DNA of 46,208 bases, taken from the NCBI GenBank assembly GCA_024695445.1, contig JAILIG010000053.1, forward strand, positions 1 to 46,208. Direction: 5' to 3'. Shown here piece by piece: positions 23,980 to 31,088 of this stretch. The first letter of the stretch is position 1. Each line of letters begins with the position of its first letter. The stretch comes from Oscillospiraceae bacterium (GTDB lineage: Bacteria > Bacillota > Clostridia > Oscillospirales > Ruminococcaceae). The notes beneath the pieces were generated by a model. It was not told where the DNA came from. It saw only the letters and a list, made by a program, of their open reading frames with translations, and searched no databases. Both the position numbers and the translations under genes were made by a program.

Positions 23980-25452
23980 TCAGATGTATTCCTTTGTGAC
24001 TTTTCCGACGAAAACCTCGTCGAAATGCCGGTCAGCCCATGAGTCTTTTTTGACTCTGACCGTATATTCCCGTTCCTGCATGGGCATATACGGTCTTTCA
24101 CTCTGCGCAAACGCGTTCTTCCATTCCGTCAGTTCCGTTTCTGCAGGTACGGTCACCAGCCGGATGCCGCTGTCCTCAAATGCGTATTCGCCGATCTTTT
24201 TCAGGTTCTTCGGCAGTGTGATCTCCTGCAATGCGGTGCAGGACGCAAACGCATAGGGGCCGATTGATGTAACGGAATCCGGCAGCGAAATTTCCCTTAA
24301 TGATTCACAAACGAAAAACGCCTGTGCAGGAATCTCCGTCACATTTCCCTTGAATATGACGCGTTCCAGTGACTCGTCATATTCAAAGCAGGAAACAGGA
24401 ATCTCCCTGACACCTTCCGGAATCAGGAGTTCCTTCAGATGCGGACAGTTTGAGTGACGGCCGAGCTTTGTCAGTCTGGCGGGAAGCGCTACGGTTTCCA
24501 GCGTTATGGAACCGGCCAGCAGAAACCCGTAATCTATGTCGTCATCGCTTTCAAAGGTTACAGTCTTTGCTCTGCCCTTTGCAACGGAACCGAAGATGCT
24601 TACACCGGCAGGAATGACCAGATGCTCCTGCGTTTTCCCCGCTTCCGTCAGGCCGGTCAAATCGGTTTGACCGCCGGACTGTGTCAGAATATAATCCCCG
24701 GATTCTGAGACCGTTTCCTGTTCTGCCGTTGCCTCTGCGGACGCTTCGCCGAACCGGATCCGGACGGCAGGGCGCACACCGCGCGGCATATAGACAAGGC
24801 CGCCGTATTCACTGATATTGCCTTTCAGCCAAGTGTCTCCGTCAACACAGGAAGCGTGATCGCTGAATCTCCCCGTGTTTCGTAGCCAGTAGCCCATGTT
24901 TGTTTCATCATCGGTTTCCAGAAACCGGTCTTCATCGTCCCTGAAATACCTGTATGCTTCTTCTATGCTCAGCAGACAGATGCTGTCACCGTTTCGGCTG
25001 ACGATGATTCCGCGTTCATCCTCATTGAACGCTTCGTTCAGAAACTGATCGTTCAGCCATGAACGGATTGCACTGGATTCCCAGTAGCTGCCGCTGAAGT
25101 CAAACATCCGGTTCTCAACCGCAGCCATCGTTGTTAGATAGGCTTCTGAACCGCTAACAGCCAGAACCCGCCATGCGGTGTGGCCTTTGTAATCTCCGAA
25201 CGCAACGGTATCTCCGACACAAACACTGCCTGTGCGGATTTTTTGGAGACAGGCCTGCCGTCTGAGTTCCGCGCTGTCCTGATATCCGTTCAGTGCGTCA
25301 AAGCCAGCGATTGCCGCGTCATAATCGCCCTGTTCCATCAGTCTGACAGCGCGGTCATAACAGTATTCAGGCGATTGTCTGTCGGCACAGGCCCAGAGTG
25401 CGGTGCCGAGTATGATTACGGTTTCCGCGGCTGCGAATAATCGTTTTATCAT
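23980..25452 (-). CDS. BspA-like leucine-rich-repeat protein with DUF6273-like domain
   Basis: The 490-residue protein begins with a hydrophobic segment (AAAETVIILGTALWAC) that may be a lipoprotein signal, although Trp before the Ala-Cys is unusual. Next is a TPR-like helix pair (YDRAVRLMEQGDYDAAIAGF). A domain with WRVLAVSGSEAYL, SYWESSAIRSWLN and YWLRNTG follows, as in DUF6273 proteins. The C-terminal third holds BspA/TpLRR repeats (VREIPVSCFEYDESLERVIF; VTSIGPYAFASCTALQEITL; LKKIGEYAFEDSGI). Such proteins are exported by gut anaerobes and often bind host or plant surfaces. AAGGAGG supports the ATG at 25452. Codon use looks more AT-rich than its neighbours. Confidence 0.82.
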   Translation of the reverse strand: MIKRLFAAAETVIILGTALWACADRQSPEYCYDRAVRLMEQGDYDAAIAGFDALNGYQDSAELRRQACLQKIRTGSVCVGDTVAFGDYKGHTAWRVLAVSGSEAYLTTMAAVENRMFDFSGSYWESSAIRSWLNDQFLNEAFNEDERGIIVSRNGDSICLLSIEEAYRYFRDDEDRFLETDDETNMGYWLRNTGRFSDHASCVDGDTWLKGNISEYGGLVYMPRGVRPAVRIRFGEASAEATAEQETVSESGDYILTQSGGQTDLTGLTEAGKTQEHLVIPAGVSIFGSVAKGRAKTVTFESDDDIDYGFLLAGSITLETVALPARLTKLGRHSNCPHLKELLIPEGVREIPVSCFEYDESLERVIFKGNVTEIPAQAFFVCESLREISLPDSVTSIGPYAFASCTALQEITLPKNLKKIGEYAFEDSGIRLVTVPAETELTEWKNAFAQSERPYMPMQEREYTVRVKKDSWADRHFDEVFVGKVTKEYI

Positions 25453-25483
25453 CAATTCGCCTCCTTCGTCTGCTGCGGATAAC

Positions 25484-25517
25484 GAAAGCAGGAGCCGGTC
25501 AGACAACCGGTTCCTGC
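25484..25517 (-). terminator. terminator between the zinc-ribbon gene and the LRR gene
   Basis: GCAGGAACCGG pairs with CCGGCTCCTGC (one mismatch) on the minus strand and is followed by TTTCGTT. It lies just after the 25525 stop, so the LRR gene downstream may be expressed only by read-through or from an unseen promoter. Confidence 0.6.
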
Positions 25518-25524
25518 AGTCGCT

Positions 25525-26931
25525 TTACTTTCTTGTGTTGAACGGATCGAGCACATCGCCGTCGCCCGATGAGCCGGAGGAACCCGGTACACTGCCGCCG
25601 GTTCCGCCGCCGAACAGATTCGGGCCGCCGGACTGGTCTGCCCCCGGAATCGCCGTGCGCTCCGTCTGCCGGTGCGTGAACAGATCGTTCTGCCGGTCAA
25701 GCCGGAATCCGTCTTCCTTCCGCACATACTGCGAGGCGCCCTCCTGCTGTACCACACTGCGGAGCTGCGAGAGCATCGAGCCGACCGTGATGCCGCCGAT
25801 CACCAGCGCGATGATTGCCGCGATCAACGGATTTCCCTGTCCGGTCTGCGACAGCATCCGGGAGACCAGGAAGCAGATGGCATACGCAATCAGCGTCACC
25901 AGGAAGAAGGTGCGCCATGCCTTGCCCTTGTCGGACGGCAGATTGCCGACGAATTTGCCGGTCTGTCCGTTCATTGCAAAATGATACTGATTGCCGTTCC
26001 ACGAGGTTGTCAGCATCCAGACCGGATACAGCGCGTATTTTGCCTTTCCGCCGGTCAGCGAGACATTTTCCGCTTCGGGCGTCACGCTGTCATAGCCGCG
26101 CACGGTCTCACGGAAGGCCTGTACCGTGCTGCGCTTGATGCGTTCATTGGCGCGCTCGATGCTCTCCTCGGCGCTCACATCGTATTTGTCTGCGAGATAA
26201 CCGGAGAGATACGCCGTGCGGAAGGCCTGCGCCTCAGCAAAGTCATACGGCTCCAGCGATTCCATCATCGTGTCGTCCATCTTGGTGGAGCCGTCCACCG
26301 GCACGCGCTCAAACTGCATCATGCCGGAGCGTGTGACTGTGAAAAAGCTGGTTTCCTTGTAGGTGTAGCCGCGGTCCTGCCAGGTCCGCACCTTCTGCGC
26401 CTTATAGCGCATATTGGCGTCTGCCTCGGCGTCAAAGAGCCACACGGGGACATACACGCCCTTGATTTCGTCCAGCTGATTCTGGCTCTTGAACACACGC
26501 GGCAGCAGGCGTTTGCCCTCCATATGCTGCAGCAGCGCCTTTTTTGCGGCCTCCTTGTCCAGCTTGAACGGAATGACGAAATCCGGCTTCAGGTCTCCGC
26601 TGAAATTGCTTGCCATGATGATCGGATTTCCGCAGTACGGGCAGCTCGAAGCCGCCGTGGTCTCATCCGTGACGACCTGTGCGCCGCAGGATTCGCAGCG
26701 GTATACGCGCATTCCTTCTGTCTCGCCCTGCTGCCACTCGCTGCCTGCGGACTCGTCCCAGTTCATCTCGCCGCCGCCTTCGGGTACCTCATTCAGCGCC
26801 TGATCGTAGGACTGGAGCGTTTCCATGTCAAATTCCGTATCGCAGTACGGGCATTTCATCGACTGCGCCGTGCTGTTCCACTCGATTTTTCCGGCACAGT
26901 TCGGGCATTTATATGCAATCAGATCGGCCAA
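25525..26931 (-). CDS. zinc-ribbon membrane protein (YdjG-like)
   Basis: The 468-residue protein starts with two zinc ribbons (CPNC...CPYC and CESC...CPYC), the TFIIB-type fold. A large soluble domain with GVYVPVWLFDAEAD follows. Two membrane helices come next (about 345-390; LVTLIAYAICFLVSRML and PLIAAIIALVIGGITVGSM) and the tail is Gly/Ser-rich. The layout and its neighbour match the ydjG-ydjI pair of Bacillus subtilis, which works with a PspA homologue at the membrane. No pspA is in this window. The start codon is TTG at 26931 with GAGGG eight bases ahead. A terminator hairpin separates it from the upstream SPFH gene. Confidence 0.82.
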   Translation of the reverse strand: MADLIAYKCPNCAGKIEWNSTAQSMKCPYCDTEFDMETLQSYDQALNEVPEGGGEMNWDESAGSEWQQGETEGMRVYRCESCGAQVVTDETTAASSCPYCGNPIIMASNFSGDLKPDFVIPFKLDKEAAKKALLQHMEGKRLLPRVFKSQNQLDEIKGVYVPVWLFDAEADANMRYKAQKVRTWQDRGYTYKETSFFTVTRSGMMQFERVPVDGSTKMDDTMMESLEPYDFAEAQAFRTAYLSGYLADKYDVSAEESIERANERIKRSTVQAFRETVRGYDSVTPEAENVSLTGGKAKYALYPVWMLTTSWNGNQYHFAMNGQTGKFVGNLPSDKGKAWRTFFLVTLIAYAICFLVSRMLSQTGQGNPLIAAIIALVIGGITVGSMLSQLRSVVQQEGASQYVRKEDGFRLDRQNDLFTHRQTERTAIPGADQSGGPNLFGGGTGGSVPGSSGSSGDGDVLDPFNTRK

Positions 26932-26956
26932 ATCTCATCCCTCTTTTCTTTTGCAG

Positions 26957-27004
26957 AAAAAAGGGCTGCGCGGTACCGCACAGAGCGCGCTGCACCGCAC
27001 AGCC
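26957..27004 (-). terminator. hairpin with T run between SPFH and zinc-ribbon genes
   Basis: AGGCTGTGCGGT pairs with ACCGCGCAGCCC (one mismatch) on the minus strand, then six T residues. It should lower expression of the second gene relative to the first. Confidence 0.75.
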
Positions 27005-27017
27005 TTCTCATTTCAGT

Positions 27018-28343
27018 TTAGTTTGCAGCGTCGCTCTCGTCGAAGATATCGCCGCACTCCGGGCAGAACTTCGGCGGATGTGCCGGATCGTCCGGCGTCC
27101 AGCCGCACTTGTCGCACTTGTAGAGCAGTGCACCGTCCGGCTTCTTGGAGCCGCAGTTCATGCAGAACTTGCCCTGATTGACTGTACCGCAGGAGCAGGT
27201 CCAGCCCTGTGCCGGTGCCGGCTGAGCGGAGCCGCAGTTCATGCAGAACTTTCCGGTGTTGACCGTGCCGCAGGAGCAGGTCCAGCCCTGTGCCGCGGGA
27301 GCGGCCGGTGCAGCCGGAGCTGCGGGTGCTGCTGCCTGCTGCTGCTGGTTCATGGCGAAGAGCTGGGCAGCATTGACGCCGCCTGCCTGCTGTGCCATGC
27401 CCATGCCCATAAAGGCAGCCATGGAACCGCCCTGGTTGTTTGCGGCATCCTGCATCGCCTGTGCCTGTGCGGCAGTCAGCGTTGCGGCAGCCATGCCCGG
27501 ATTGCGGTTGATCGCAGCCATCTGCGCCTTCTTGATCATGTCGTGATCTTCCGGCGGAATGGTGACGGATTCGAGCGAAATCTTGACGATTGTCAGGCCC
27601 TTGGTCTGCTCCCAGTTCTCGCGGAGCGCGTTGTTCATCGCGTCTCTGAGCTCTGCGGTATGTCCCGGCAGCTCACTGTAACGGACGCCCATTGCGGAGA
27701 TCGCGGCAAATGCCGGATTCAGCGCATCGAGGAACTCGCTCTTGATCTGCGAGAGAATGTACTCTCTGGAGTACGGCTCGTTGGTGATCGGGCCGCCGAG
27801 GTTCTGGTTGAAGAGCAGCGGATCGGTCAGACGGTAGGTGAACGAACCGTGGCAGCGCACGGAAACATCAATGTCCAGGCCGATGTTCTTGTCCACGACG
27901 CGGAACGGAATCGGCGTAGAGGTGCCGAAGAGGTTGTTGATGACCTCACGGGTGTTGAAGTAGTAGATGCGCTGGTAGTTATTCGGGGAACCGCCGTAGG
28001 AGAAGTTCTCCATCGCCTTCTTGAAAGAAGCGATCAGGCCCTTGCCGAAGCCGCCCTCAAAGACCGTCGGTGCGACGGTGTTGTTGTAGGTGTAGCCGCC
28101 CGGCTCTGCGCAGATTTCCACGATTCTGCCGTCCTCGACGATGACGGCGCACTGGCCGTCCGCGACGACGAGCTTGCTGCCGTTCGTGATGACATTGTCA
28201 TTGCCGTTGTTATTCTTGGTGTTCTGCACCTTGCCTCTGACCATGATCTGGTCATCCGGAATCCTGTCACAGTAGAAGTATTCCTTCCACTGATCCTTGA
28301 GCGCGTTGCTGAAGCCGCCAAGAAATGCACGAATCAATCCCAT
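27018..28343 (-). CDS. SPFH-domain protein with C-terminal zinc ribbons (YdjI-like)
   Basis: The 441-residue protein has an N-terminal SPFH (band 7) domain, about residues 20-290, of the virion-core / YdjI type (WKEYFYCD, GGYTYNN). A Gln/Ala-rich spacer contains MNQQQQ and APAAPAAPAA. Three cysteine ribbons follow: two near-identical copies of WTCSCGTVN-GKFCMNCGS and a rubredoxin-like YKCDKCGW...FCPECGD. There is no membrane helix. Such proteins form membrane-associated scaffolds. It precedes the zinc-ribbon membrane protein and has its own promoter with a perfect palindrome over the start site. AAAGGAG supports the ATG. Confidence 0.88.
   Translation of the reverse strand: MGLIRAFLGGFSNALKDQWKEYFYCDRIPDDQIMVRGKVQNTKNNNGNDNVITNGSKLVVADGQCAVIVEDGRIVEICAEPGGYTYNNTVAPTVFEGGFGKGLIASFKKAMENFSYGGSPNNYQRIYYFNTREVINNLFGTSTPIPFRVVDKNIGLDIDVSVRCHGSFTYRLTDPLLFNQNLGGPITNEPYSREYILSQIKSEFLDALNPAFAAISAMGVRYSELPGHTAELRDAMNNALRENWEQTKGLTIVKISLESVTIPPEDHDMIKKAQMAAINRNPGMAAATLTAAQAQAMQDAANNQGGSMAAFMGMGMAQQAGGVNAAQLFAMNQQQQAAAPAAPAAPAAPAAQGWTCSCGTVNTGKFCMNCGSAQPAPAQGWTCSCGTVNQGKFCMNCGSKKPDGALLYKCDKCGWTPDDPAHPPKFCPECGDIFDESDAAN
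27147..27294 (-). repeat. in-frame tandem duplication encoding two zinc ribbons
   Basis: Two 67-base copies (27147-27213 and 27228-27294) differ at only a few positions, with a period of 81 bases or 27 codons. The high DNA identity suggests a recent duplication or ongoing gene conversion. Confidence 0.85.
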
Positions 28344-28410
28344 AATTCAGAACTCCTTTCAAAGCTGCGGTGCAGCCGCACCGCACAGTATTCATGCCGT
28401 TCAGGGATGC

Positions 28411-28430
28411 GAACAGAACCTGTTCTGTTC
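28411..28430 (-). promoter_or_regulatory. perfect palindrome over the SPFH transcription start (candidate operator)
   Basis: GAACAGAAC and GTTCTGTTC are exact inverted 9-base arms separated by two bases. The -10 box ends two bases upstream, so the palindrome spans about -6 to +15. The GAAC/GTTC spacing (2) differs from the LexA box (4). Confidence 0.65.
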
Positions 28431-28431
28431 C

Positions 28432-28460
28432 ATTATACCATTTTTCGCCTGCTTTTGCAA
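28432..28460 (-). promoter_or_regulatory. promoter of the SPFH gene
   Basis: TTGCAA (28455-28460) and TATAAT (28432-28437) lie 17 bases apart on the minus strand. Confidence 0.85.
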
Positions 28461-28533
28461 GCAATTTGCAGCAGATTCATGTCCTGCATTTTTCACAAAA
28501 TTTGCTGTTCAAATTTATGCGGACTGACTACTG

Positions 28534-30900
28534 TCAGACGACCGGCGTAATGTGCCAGCATTCCGCAGCGTACTGCCGGATCGTCCGGTCGGAGCTGAAC
28601 GGCCCTGCCGCGCAGGCGTTCCGCCACTGCTTCGCCGCGAACGCCGCTGCATCCCTGTAATCCGCAAGCGCACGGAGCTTGGTCTCCGCGTAGTCCGGCA
28701 GGTCCCTGAGCAGGAAATAGTGATCGGGCTGATGCCAGCTCGCGCCGTCCAGCAGCGCAAAGTACAGCTCGCGGAATTCTCCGGTGCCGCCGTCCGAAAC
28801 CGTGCCGTCGATCAGTGTTTTCACGGCGCGCGCAATGCGCGGATCGCCGGCCAGCACCGCACGGGGGCAGTAATTGCCTTTGAGCGCGGCAATTTCTTCG
28901 ACCGCAGCGCCGAAGATATAGTTGTTCTCTCTGCCGGCGGCGTTCACGATCTCGATGTTCGCGCCGTCCAGCGTGCCGAGCGTGACTGCGCCGTTGAGCA
29001 TCATTTTCATATTTCCGGTGCCGGACGCCTCTGTGCCCGCCGTCGAAATCTGCTCGGAAATGTCACAGGCGGCGACGAGCTTTTCCGCATACGAAACATT
29101 GTAGTTCTTCACAAAGACGACCTGCATCAGCCCGCGGACATCGGGATCGGCGTCGATCATCTTTGCGATTTCGTTGATAAACTTGATGATCGCCTTGGCG
29201 CGGCGGTAACCCGGCGCGGATTTTGCGCCGAAGAGGAACACCGTCGGCGTGAAATCGCGGATGCTGCCGTCCTTGATGCCGAAGTAGATCCAGAGGATCG
29301 AAAAGGCGTTGAGGAGCTGCCGCTTGTACTCGTGCAGCCGCTTGATCTGAATGTCAAAGCAGAAGGACGGATCAATCCTGATGCCGTCATGCCTTTGCAC
29401 GAAGTCGGCAAGCTGCTGCTTTTTCTGCTGCTTGACGGCGCGGAACTGCGAAAGCACGGCCGGATCGTCCGCGAAATGCGACAGCGCAGAAAGCTTTGTC
29501 AGGTCGGTCAGGAAGGCATCGGAGCCCGAAAGCTGCCGGAAAAGCGCGGTCAGTTCCGGATTGCAGAGCGCGAGCCAGCGCCGCTGCGTGATGCCGTTGG
29601 TCTTGTTCTGGAACTTTTCCGGCGCGAGGGCGTACCACTCCTTCAGCACGGTCGATTTCAGCAGCTCCGTGTGGATTTCCGCGACGCCGTTGACATATCT
29701 GCCCGCGTACATTGCCAGATTTGCCATATGCACCTGCCCGTTTTTCACGATGCGCATGGCGGCGATGTCCGCTTCGGGATGCCCCTTCGCATACAGCTCC
29801 TCCAGAAACTGCTCCGAAATCTGCAAAATGATCGCGTAAATCTCCGGCAGCAGCTCCTCCACGAGATCGCAGTCCCACTTTTCGAGCGCCTCCTGCATGA
29901 TCGTGTGGTTCGTGTAGGAAAAGACCTGCTTGGCTGTGGCAAGCGCCTCTGCAAAGGAGTATCCCTCCTGCATCAGCAGACGGATCAGCTCCGGAATCGA
30001 GATGACCGGATGCGTGTCATTGAGCTGCACGGCCAGATGCTCCGCGAGCGAGTCCAGCGTCCCGAACACGGCCTTGTGCTTTTTCAGGCAGTCCGCAAGG
30101 GATGCGGCACAGAAGAAATACTGCTGGCGCAGACGCAGGGCTTTGCCGGCGCGGGTATCGTCATTCGGGTACAGGCAGCGGGAGATATCCTCTGCGGAAA
30201 TGCTCTCTGCGGCCGCCTCCAGATATTGCTGGGCATTGAATTTTTCAAAGTCAAAGGTCTGCACGGGCTCCGCCTGCCAGAGGCGCAGCGTGCCGATATG
30301 CGGCGCCTTTCCGCCGTCCGGCCAGCCGATGACCGGCATATCGTAGGGGACGGCGCGGACGGTCTGCCCGCGAAAGCGCACCGTGACCGCGTCCGCCTCA
30401 CAGCGGATGCTCCACGGATCTCCGAAGGCCGTCCAGTCGTCGGGGGCTTCGGTCTGTCTGCCGTCGGCAAAATCCTGCCGGAACAGGCCGTAGCGGTAGC
30501 GGATGCCGTAGCCGTCTACCGGCAGGGACAGCGCAGCGGCACTGTCCAGAAAGCAGGCCGCCAGACGGCCGAGACCGCCGTTTCCGAGCGCGGCGTCCTC
30601 GATTTCCTCAAAGACCGCCGGCCGGACGCCCGCCTGTTCGAGCGCCCGCTCCGTATCGCCCAGAAGGCCGAGGCAGCAGAGATTGTTGTAAACGGCTCTG
30701 CCGACCAGAAATTCCATGGAAAAGTAGCAGACGCGGCGCGTGGAAAGATGCTGCTGCCGGCAGGCATTCCAGTGCGGCAGGATGTCCAGCATCACCGCAG
30801 CGCTGAGCGCGCCGTGAAGCGTCTGTGCGTCGGCAGAATGCGCGGGGATGCCCATAGACGCCTCGGCCTGCCGTAAAAGCTGTTCTGCTTTGTTCATCAT
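28534..30900 (-). CDS. glgP: glycogen/alpha-glucan phosphorylase
   Basis: GlgP splits alpha-1,4-glucan with phosphate to give glucose-1-phosphate, using pyridoxal phosphate. The 788-residue protein shows RVCYFSMEFLVGR, the glycine-rich GNGGLGRLAACFLDS, VQLNDTHPVISIPELIRLL, NHTIMQEALEKW and EASGTGNMKMMLNGA with the PLP lysine. This is the short bacterial form without the animal regulatory N-terminus. AAAGGAG supports ATGATG at 30900; the longer frame to 30981 crosses the promoter. No other glycogen genes are adjacent. A weak AAATTTG/CAAATTT hairpin (28498-28516) is the only terminator candidate. Confidence 0.97.
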   Translation of the reverse strand: MMNKAEQLLRQAEASMGIPAHSADAQTLHGALSAAVMLDILPHWNACRQQHLSTRRVCYFSMEFLVGRAVYNNLCCLGLLGDTERALEQAGVRPAVFEEIEDAALGNGGLGRLAACFLDSAAALSLPVDGYGIRYRYGLFRQDFADGRQTEAPDDWTAFGDPWSIRCEADAVTVRFRGQTVRAVPYDMPVIGWPDGGKAPHIGTLRLWQAEPVQTFDFEKFNAQQYLEAAAESISAEDISRCLYPNDDTRAGKALRLRQQYFFCAASLADCLKKHKAVFGTLDSLAEHLAVQLNDTHPVISIPELIRLLMQEGYSFAEALATAKQVFSYTNHTIMQEALEKWDCDLVEELLPEIYAIILQISEQFLEELYAKGHPEADIAAMRIVKNGQVHMANLAMYAGRYVNGVAEIHTELLKSTVLKEWYALAPEKFQNKTNGITQRRWLALCNPELTALFRQLSGSDAFLTDLTKLSALSHFADDPAVLSQFRAVKQQKKQQLADFVQRHDGIRIDPSFCFDIQIKRLHEYKRQLLNAFSILWIYFGIKDGSIRDFTPTVFLFGAKSAPGYRRAKAIIKFINEIAKMIDADPDVRGLMQVVFVKNYNVSYAEKLVAACDISEQISTAGTEASGTGNMKMMLNGAVTLGTLDGANIEIVNAAGRENNYIFGAAVEEIAALKGNYCPRAVLAGDPRIARAVKTLIDGTVSDGGTGEFRELYFALLDGASWHQPDHYFLLRDLPDYAETKLRALADYRDAAAFAAKQWRNACAAGPFSSDRTIRQYAAECWHITPVV

Positions 30901-30936
30901 ATCCGTTCTCCTTTCCGAAACCGGTGCTTCGTCTGT

Positions 30937-30965
30937 ATTATACCACAATTCCGTCCGCTTTGCAA
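30937..30965 (-). promoter_or_regulatory. promoter of glgP
   Basis: TTGCAA (30960-30965) and TATAAT (30937-30942) lie 17 bases apart on the minus strand, 37 bases before the ATG. Confidence 0.85.
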
Positions 30966-31018
30966 GTAATCGGTGCCGCACGGGATTCCGGACAGGTTCC
31001 GCCGGAGGGCTGCCCGGC

Positions 31019-31047
31019 TTGCATTTTCGGCGCAGATATGCTATACT
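31019..31047 (+). promoter_or_regulatory. promoter of the dockerin-bearing protein
   Basis: TTGCAT (31019-31024) and TATACT (31042-31047) lie 17 bases apart with an extended -10 TGC. It is divergent from glgP. Confidence 0.8.
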
Positions 31048-31088
31048 GAATTTACGGGGGAATCAAACTGAAATACCGGGGTGATTTT

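Noticed and set aside
28411-28430. LexA (SOS) box at the palindrome upstream of the SPFH gene
   Set aside because: The inner GAAC and GTTC are separated by two bases, not the four of the Gram-positive LexA box, and no SOS gene follows.
28552-30876. A 774-codon open frame on the plus strand
   Set aside because: It lies entirely opposite glgP, whose protein matches the phosphorylase family throughout. The frame has no recognisable domain and is a by-product of GC-rich codons.
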